Assembly: GCA_039934475.1 (NCBI GenBank)
Contig: JBDTMC010000045.1
Coordinates: 1-26,572, forward strand
Length of the DNA stretch: 26,572 nt
Source: JBDTMC01 sp039934475
Lineage (GTDB): Bacteria; Acidobacteriota; Terriglobia; Bryobacterales; Bryobacteraceae
Direction of reading: 5' to 3'
Positions 22,991 to 26,572 of this stretch are shown here, piece after piece (positions within the stretch are counted from its first letter, which is position 1; each line of letters begins with the position of its first letter). The notes beneath the pieces were generated by a model. It had not been told where the DNA came from, ran no database searches, and worked only from the letters and a program-made list of their open reading frames with translations. The translations under genes and the position numbers were made by a program.

Positions 22991-24898
22991 ATGCGAATCG
23001 GGATTGACGCGGGGGGCACATTCACGGATTTCCTGGTTCTCGATGACGACGGCCGTTTGGAGAGCTTCAAAATCCGTTCCAGCCGCGCTCATCCGGCGCG
23101 GGTCATTCTCGACGGACTAGCGCGTATCGCTGGCGGCTTGAACGCGGATATCGTTCACGGTTCGACGGTGGCCACCAATGCCGTCCTGGAGCGCAAAGGG
23201 GCGAAGGTCGCGCTGGTCACGACGGCGGGTTTTGAGGACGTGATCCAGATTGGACGCCAGAATCGCGAGCGGTTGTACGACCTCATGCCGCCACAGCGGC
23301 GTCCCTTAGTGAGCCGTGAGCTTTGCTTCGGTCTGGACGAGCGCACGTTGTTCGACGGCGAAGTCGAGCGGGCGCCGAATCCCCTAGCCCTGAAGCTTCT
23401 TACTGCGCGGTTACAGGCGTCGGGAGCGGAATCCATCGCCCTGTGCTTGCTGCATAGCTATCGTAATCCGGCCAACGAGAGACGGGTCCTTGCCGCGCTG
23501 GAGGGCTTACTCCCGGTAAGCGCGTCACATGAGATTTGTCCCGAGTTCCGTGAGTACGAGCGGACTTCAACCACTGTGATGAATGCCTATGTCCGGCCTT
23601 TAATGGAAAGCTACCTTGCGGACCTGGGACGGGAGTGCGCGGGTTCTCTCTTCATCATGCAATCGAATGGCGGCCTGCTGCCGGCCGCGCACGCCGCCCG
23701 CAACGCTGTGCGTACGGTGCTTTCCGGGCCCGCGGGCGGTGTCGTGGGAGCGATTGAGATGGCCCGTGTCTCGGGCTTCGAGAAGATCCTAGGCTTCGAT
23801 ATGGGGGGCACCTCAACCGATGTCAGCCTATGCGAAGGACGGCCTCATGAGAGCACAGAAGCTTATCTTGAGGGCTTCCCCATCCGCGTGCCTCTGCTCG
23901 ACATTCACACGGTGGGGGCGGGCGGCGGTTCGATCGCGCGCGTGGACGAAGGTGGACTGCTGCGGGTGGGTCCGGAGAGCGCCGGCGCGGACCCGGGCCC
24001 GGCCTGCTATGGAGCCGGTGATCTACCTACCGTCACTGACGCTCATGTCGTCCTGGGCCGCATTGCGACAGGACAATTTCTCGGCGGAGCCATGCAATTG
24101 GATGCGGAACGCGCGGCGCAAGCTATGGATCGTGTAGCTGCGCCTCTAGGAATCGATCGCGTCACAGCGGCCGAAGGGATCCTGCGAGTCGCCAATGCCA
24201 ACATGCAGCGTGCCATTCGCGTGGTGAGTGTCGAGCGCGGCCACGACCCGAGAGAATTTGCGTTGCTTGCCTTCGGCGGGTGCGGCGGACTGCACGCCTG
24301 TGAGATCGCCAGCGAGCTTGGGATCCGGACTGTGATAGCGCCAAAGTATGCCGGCGTGCTCTCGGCGCTGGGGATGTTGATGGCCGATCACGTCCGCGAC
24401 CACGCGGCGGGAGCACTGGAGACTGCGGATATCGAAGTCAGTTTCCGGGAATTGGAGGACCGCGCCCGGCTTGACTCTCCGGCCGGCAGACTGGAGCGGT
24501 TTGCCGATATCCGGTACGCCGGCCAGAGCTACGAGTTGACAGTGCCTTGGAATCCCCGTGATCCGGCGGCCCCGTTTCATGCGGCACATCAAAAGATGTA
24601 TGGCTATCGCGATCAGAACCGTGCGGTGGAGGTAGTCACGGTGCGGGTACGCGCGCGGATTAGCGTGGTCAAACCATCGTTTCAGCAAGAGGCGCGCCGC
24701 AGCAGTACACCCGAATTGCGGGAGATCCGCGTCAGTGGCCGGTGGCAGACCGTCCGCGCATGGCAACGGAATGCCGTGCCGGCGCGGGCGAATCCGGGGC
24801 CGGCTCTCGTTCTCGACTACGGATCGACGACTCTTGTCCCGTCAGGCTGGACGTTCCGCCGCGATCGGACAGGTAATCTAATTCTGCGAACGGAATAA
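22991..24898 (+). CDS. Hydantoinase/oxoprolinase subunit A (HyuA-like)
   Basis: A 635-residue member of the N-methylhydantoinase A / 5-oxoprolinase family, ATP-dependent enzymes opening cyclic amides. The N-terminal hydantoinase domain has IGIDAGGTFTDFLV (3-16) and HGSTVATNAVLERKGAKVAL. The central ATPase domain has SGPAGGVVGAIEMA, GFDMGGTSTDVSLCEG, then TVGAGGGSIARVD with GPESAGADPGPACYG, and LLAFGGCGGLHA. The C-terminal domain is shorter and more variable. Length (~635) fits a separate A subunit rather than the ~1,280-residue fused oxoprolinase. The B subunit gene usually adjacent is missing; rpoN follows instead. The ATG lacks its own ribosome site, but a four-codon mini-ORF with one ends 3 bases before it. 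The true substrate cannot be told. Confidence 0.9.
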   Translation: MRIGIDAGGTFTDFLVLDDDGRLESFKIRSSRAHPARVILDGLARIAGGLNADIVHGSTVATNAVLERKGAKVALVTTAGFEDVIQIGRQNRERLYDLMPPQRRPLVSRELCFGLDERTLFDGEVERAPNPLALKLLTARLQASGAESIALCLLHSYRNPANERRVLAALEGLLPVSASHEICPEFREYERTSTTVMNAYVRPLMESYLADLGRECAGSLFIMQSNGGLLPAAHAARNAVRTVLSGPAGGVVGAIEMARVSGFEKILGFDMGGTSTDVSLCEGRPHESTEAYLEGFPIRVPLLDIHTVGAGGGSIARVDEGGLLRVGPESAGADPGPACYGAGDLPTVTDAHVVLGRIATGQFLGGAMQLDAERAAQAMDRVAAPLGIDRVTAAEGILRVANANMQRAIRVVSVERGHDPREFALLAFGGCGGLHACEIASELGIRTVIAPKYAGVLSALGMLMADHVRDHAAGALETADIEVSFRELEDRARLDSPAGRLERFADIRYAGQSYELTVPWNPRDPAAPFHAAHQKMYGYRDQNRAVEVVTVRVRARISVVKPSFQQEARRSSTPELREIRVSGRWQTVRAWQRNAVPARANPGPALVLDYGSTTLVPSGWTFRRDRTGNLILRTE

Positions 24899-24936
24899 TC
24901 GGACCGAATTTACGGAACGGGTTCGCAGTTCATCTC

Positions 24937-24945
24937 TGCTAAAAT
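24937..24945 (+). promoter_or_regulatory. Candidate extended -10 promoter of rpoN
   Basis: TGCTAAAAT is a good TGn-TAnnAT extended -10 element in the 56-base gap before rpoN. Transcription would begin near 24952, only about 3 bases before the ATG at 24955, giving a nearly leaderless message. No -35 hexamer is evident. Confidence 0.4.
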
Positions 24946-24954
24946 AGCGACCAG

Positions 24955-26532
24955 ATGAGCTTGCTTTCGCCGAGGCTTCAATTAAAGGTCGCGCAGAAGC
25001 AGATCCTCACGCCGGGACTGGTGCAGATGGTCACCGTCCTGCAGTTGAACCGACTCGAACTGCGGGAAATGATTACCCAGGAGATCTCTCAGAACCCTGT
25101 ACTGGATGAGAACCTCGACGCCGGAGAAGAGCTTACACCGGAAGAAGTTCACGCCCTTTTAGAGAGTGAGCGTAGTGACAGCCCTGCCGACCAGACCATT
25201 CTGGACACAGTGGCTGCGGCGCATGAAGTGGACGCTTCCGATCCTTCTCTGGTTGGTTTCGATTTTGCCGCGCCGCCCGTCTCGGATGGCACAACTGACG
25301 CGCCTGCCGCGGCTGACACTGCCGAGGTTAAGGAGTCCACCGATCCCTTTGACGAGATCGATTTCGGTTCCTTCTTCGATGACTACCTGGACCCGGGATA
25401 CAAAAGCCCGTCATCGGAAGCGGTAGAAAAACCGTCCTTTGAAACGTTCCTTTCCTCGCCTGTCACCCTCGGCGACCATCTGCAATCGCAGTTGAGCATG
25501 GTCCCGCTGGACGACGCCGTTCGCGATGCCGCCGATGCGATCATCGGCAATCTTGACGAGAACGGCTACCTGATGACGACCGTCGAAGAGATCGCCGGGT
25601 CGGGTGAGCACACGGGGGAAAACCTACATCTGGCTTTGCGGGCGGTGCAAGCGCTGGATCCCGCGGGCATTGGCGCGCGCGACTTGCAAGAGTGCCTGCT
25701 GCTGCAACTGACGAGCAGAAACGCCATCGGCGGCGTGGCCTGGCAAATCGTAGCCGGCTACATGAAGCTGCTGGAGACGCGCCAGTGGAAGGAACTCGCG
25801 CGGCTCCTAAGGCGCCCTCTGGAACACATTCAAATCGCCATCGGCGTGATTCAGCATTTGGACCCGCGTCCGGGTCTCCGTTATTCCGGGCCCGATGCGC
25901 GAGTGGTGGAGCCCGACGTCACCATCACCAAGGACGGCGACGAGTACATTATCCAACTCAATGACGAGGACCTTCCCCAGTTGCGGTTGAACTCGCAGTA
26001 CCGGCGCATGCTGGACCGCGATCAGGAGCCGAACAAGGACGTCCGCAACTACGTCAAAGAGCGCTATGCTTCGGCGCTGCAGTTGATGAAGAACATCGAG
26101 CAACGCAAGCAGACGATTCTGAGAGTCTGCCAGTCTATCGTGCGGCGGCAAGAGGATTTCCTCGACCACGGCATCGACTATTTGAAGCCGATGATGATCA
26201 AGGACGTGGCCGAGGAGATTGGAGTCCATCCTTCGACTGTGAGCCGCGCGGTGGCAGCCAAGTACGCCCACACGCCGCAGGGTGTGTTTGAGCTGCGTTA
26301 CTTCTTCAGTGAAGCCGTGCAAGGGCCGTCGGGCGGCGGAACACCACTATTGATTCTGAAGCGGAAAGTTAAGAAGATGATCGAAGAGGAGGATACCGCT
26401 CACCCGTTGACGGACGAACAAATCACGGCACGGCTGCAGGCGGAGGGAATCCAAGTCACCCGACGCACGGTAGCCAAATACCGTGAAGATATGAAAATTC
26501 CATCAACGCACCAGCGCCGCGAACGCGGGTAG
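24955..26532 (+). CDS. rpoN: RNA polymerase sigma-54 factor
   Basis: A 525-residue sigma-54, needed for activator-dependent transcription from -24/-12 promoters. Region I (1-50) has the Gln/Leu-rich LQLKVAQKQILTPGLVQMVT with LQLNRLEL and ISQNPVLDEN. Region II (about 55-165) is long and highly acidic. Region III, the core-binding part, follows (about 170-380, LGDHLQSQLSM, LDENGYL, LDPAGIGARDLQECLL, LDPRPG). The DNA-binding part has a helix-turn-helix (VAEEIGVHPSTVSRAVAAKY) and, near the C-terminus (about 502-511), the RpoN box TRRTVAKYRE. It is ~50 residues longer than the E. coli protein, mostly in region II. No ribosome site is obvious at the ATG, consistent with a near-leaderless transcript. 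Confidence 0.97.
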   Translation: MSLLSPRLQLKVAQKQILTPGLVQMVTVLQLNRLELREMITQEISQNPVLDENLDAGEELTPEEVHALLESERSDSPADQTILDTVAAAHEVDASDPSLVGFDFAAPPVSDGTTDAPAAADTAEVKESTDPFDEIDFGSFFDDYLDPGYKSPSSEAVEKPSFETFLSSPVTLGDHLQSQLSMVPLDDAVRDAADAIIGNLDENGYLMTTVEEIAGSGEHTGENLHLALRAVQALDPAGIGARDLQECLLLQLTSRNAIGGVAWQIVAGYMKLLETRQWKELARLLRRPLEHIQIAIGVIQHLDPRPGLRYSGPDARVVEPDVTITKDGDEYIIQLNDEDLPQLRLNSQYRRMLDRDQEPNKDVRNYVKERYASALQLMKNIEQRKQTILRVCQSIVRRQEDFLDHGIDYLKPMMIKDVAEEIGVHPSTVSRAVAAKYAHTPQGVFELRYFFSEAVQGPSGGGTPLLILKRKVKKMIEEEDTAHPLTDEQITARLQAEGIQVTRRTVAKYREDMKIPSTHQRRERG

Positions 26533-26572
26533 CTGGGGAGGTTGGTCGGCGGCGTCGTCCGGTCTGCCGAGG

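Noticed and set aside
1..26572. tRNA, rRNA, CRISPR, transposon or prophage signatures
   Set aside because: Almost all bases belong to assignable protein genes; the gaps show no cloverleaf, spaced direct repeats, terminal inverted repeats or integrase/transposase motifs.

Overview
The window looks like a chromosomal segment of an acidobacterium of the Solibacter/Bryobacter type (order Bryobacterales). The strongest clue is the C-terminal domain of the large secreted protease at 6422-9658, which I recognise as the ~230-residue 'Solibacter C-terminal' family (TIGR03437). GC-rich codon use, many secreted hydrolases (GH172-like, M28, S8, 3-keto-disaccharide hydrolase family) and DUF3467/DUF1684 proteins fit. 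I see no rRNA, tRNA, CRISPR array, transposase or prophage gene, so this appears to be ordinary chromosome with a few unusual proteins.

Layout. (1) 1-5661: the 3' part of a GH172/DUF2961 protein fused to HEAT repeats; convergent to it a NarL-type response regulator and histidine kinase joined by an ATGA overlap; divergent from the kinase, a secreted helical protein and a STAS-domain protein, also joined by an ATGA overlap; then an outer-membrane beta-barrel protein closed by a clear Rho-independent terminator. (2) 5660-10406, minus strand: a compact operon of a secreted Gly/Met-rich protein, a large secreted subtilase and a degenerate receiver protein, followed by what may be a decayed gene. 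(3) 10590-12348, plus: a DUF3467 protein overlapping a GT39-like membrane glycosyltransferase. (4) 12355-14978, minus: cysD-cysN for sulfate activation. CysN carries a shortened APS-kinase-like tail without a P-loop, and CysD carries CC and CxxC cysteine motifs like those of APS reductases. (5) 15113-19309, plus: the motA-motB flagellar stator, an M28 peptidase with a PA domain and a DUF1080 protein. (6) 19333-21174: a small membrane protein, a small acidic protein and a GT4 glycosyltransferase. (7) 21241-26532, plus: an exported beta-carbonic anhydrase, a DUF1684 protein, a hydantoinase/oxoprolinase A protein without its usual partner, and rpoN (sigma-54).

Together the genes suggest a motile or once motile heterotroph that digests polymers outside the cytoplasm and senses its surroundings through two-component and STAS proteins. 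I did not find a convincing wholly new defence or mobile system. The best candidates for unusual biology are the remodelled CysD/CysN pair, the receiver-like protein that has lost all of its phosphotransfer residues but stays coupled to a secreted protease, the STAS protein lacking the phosphorylatable serine, and the palindrome between cysD and motA.
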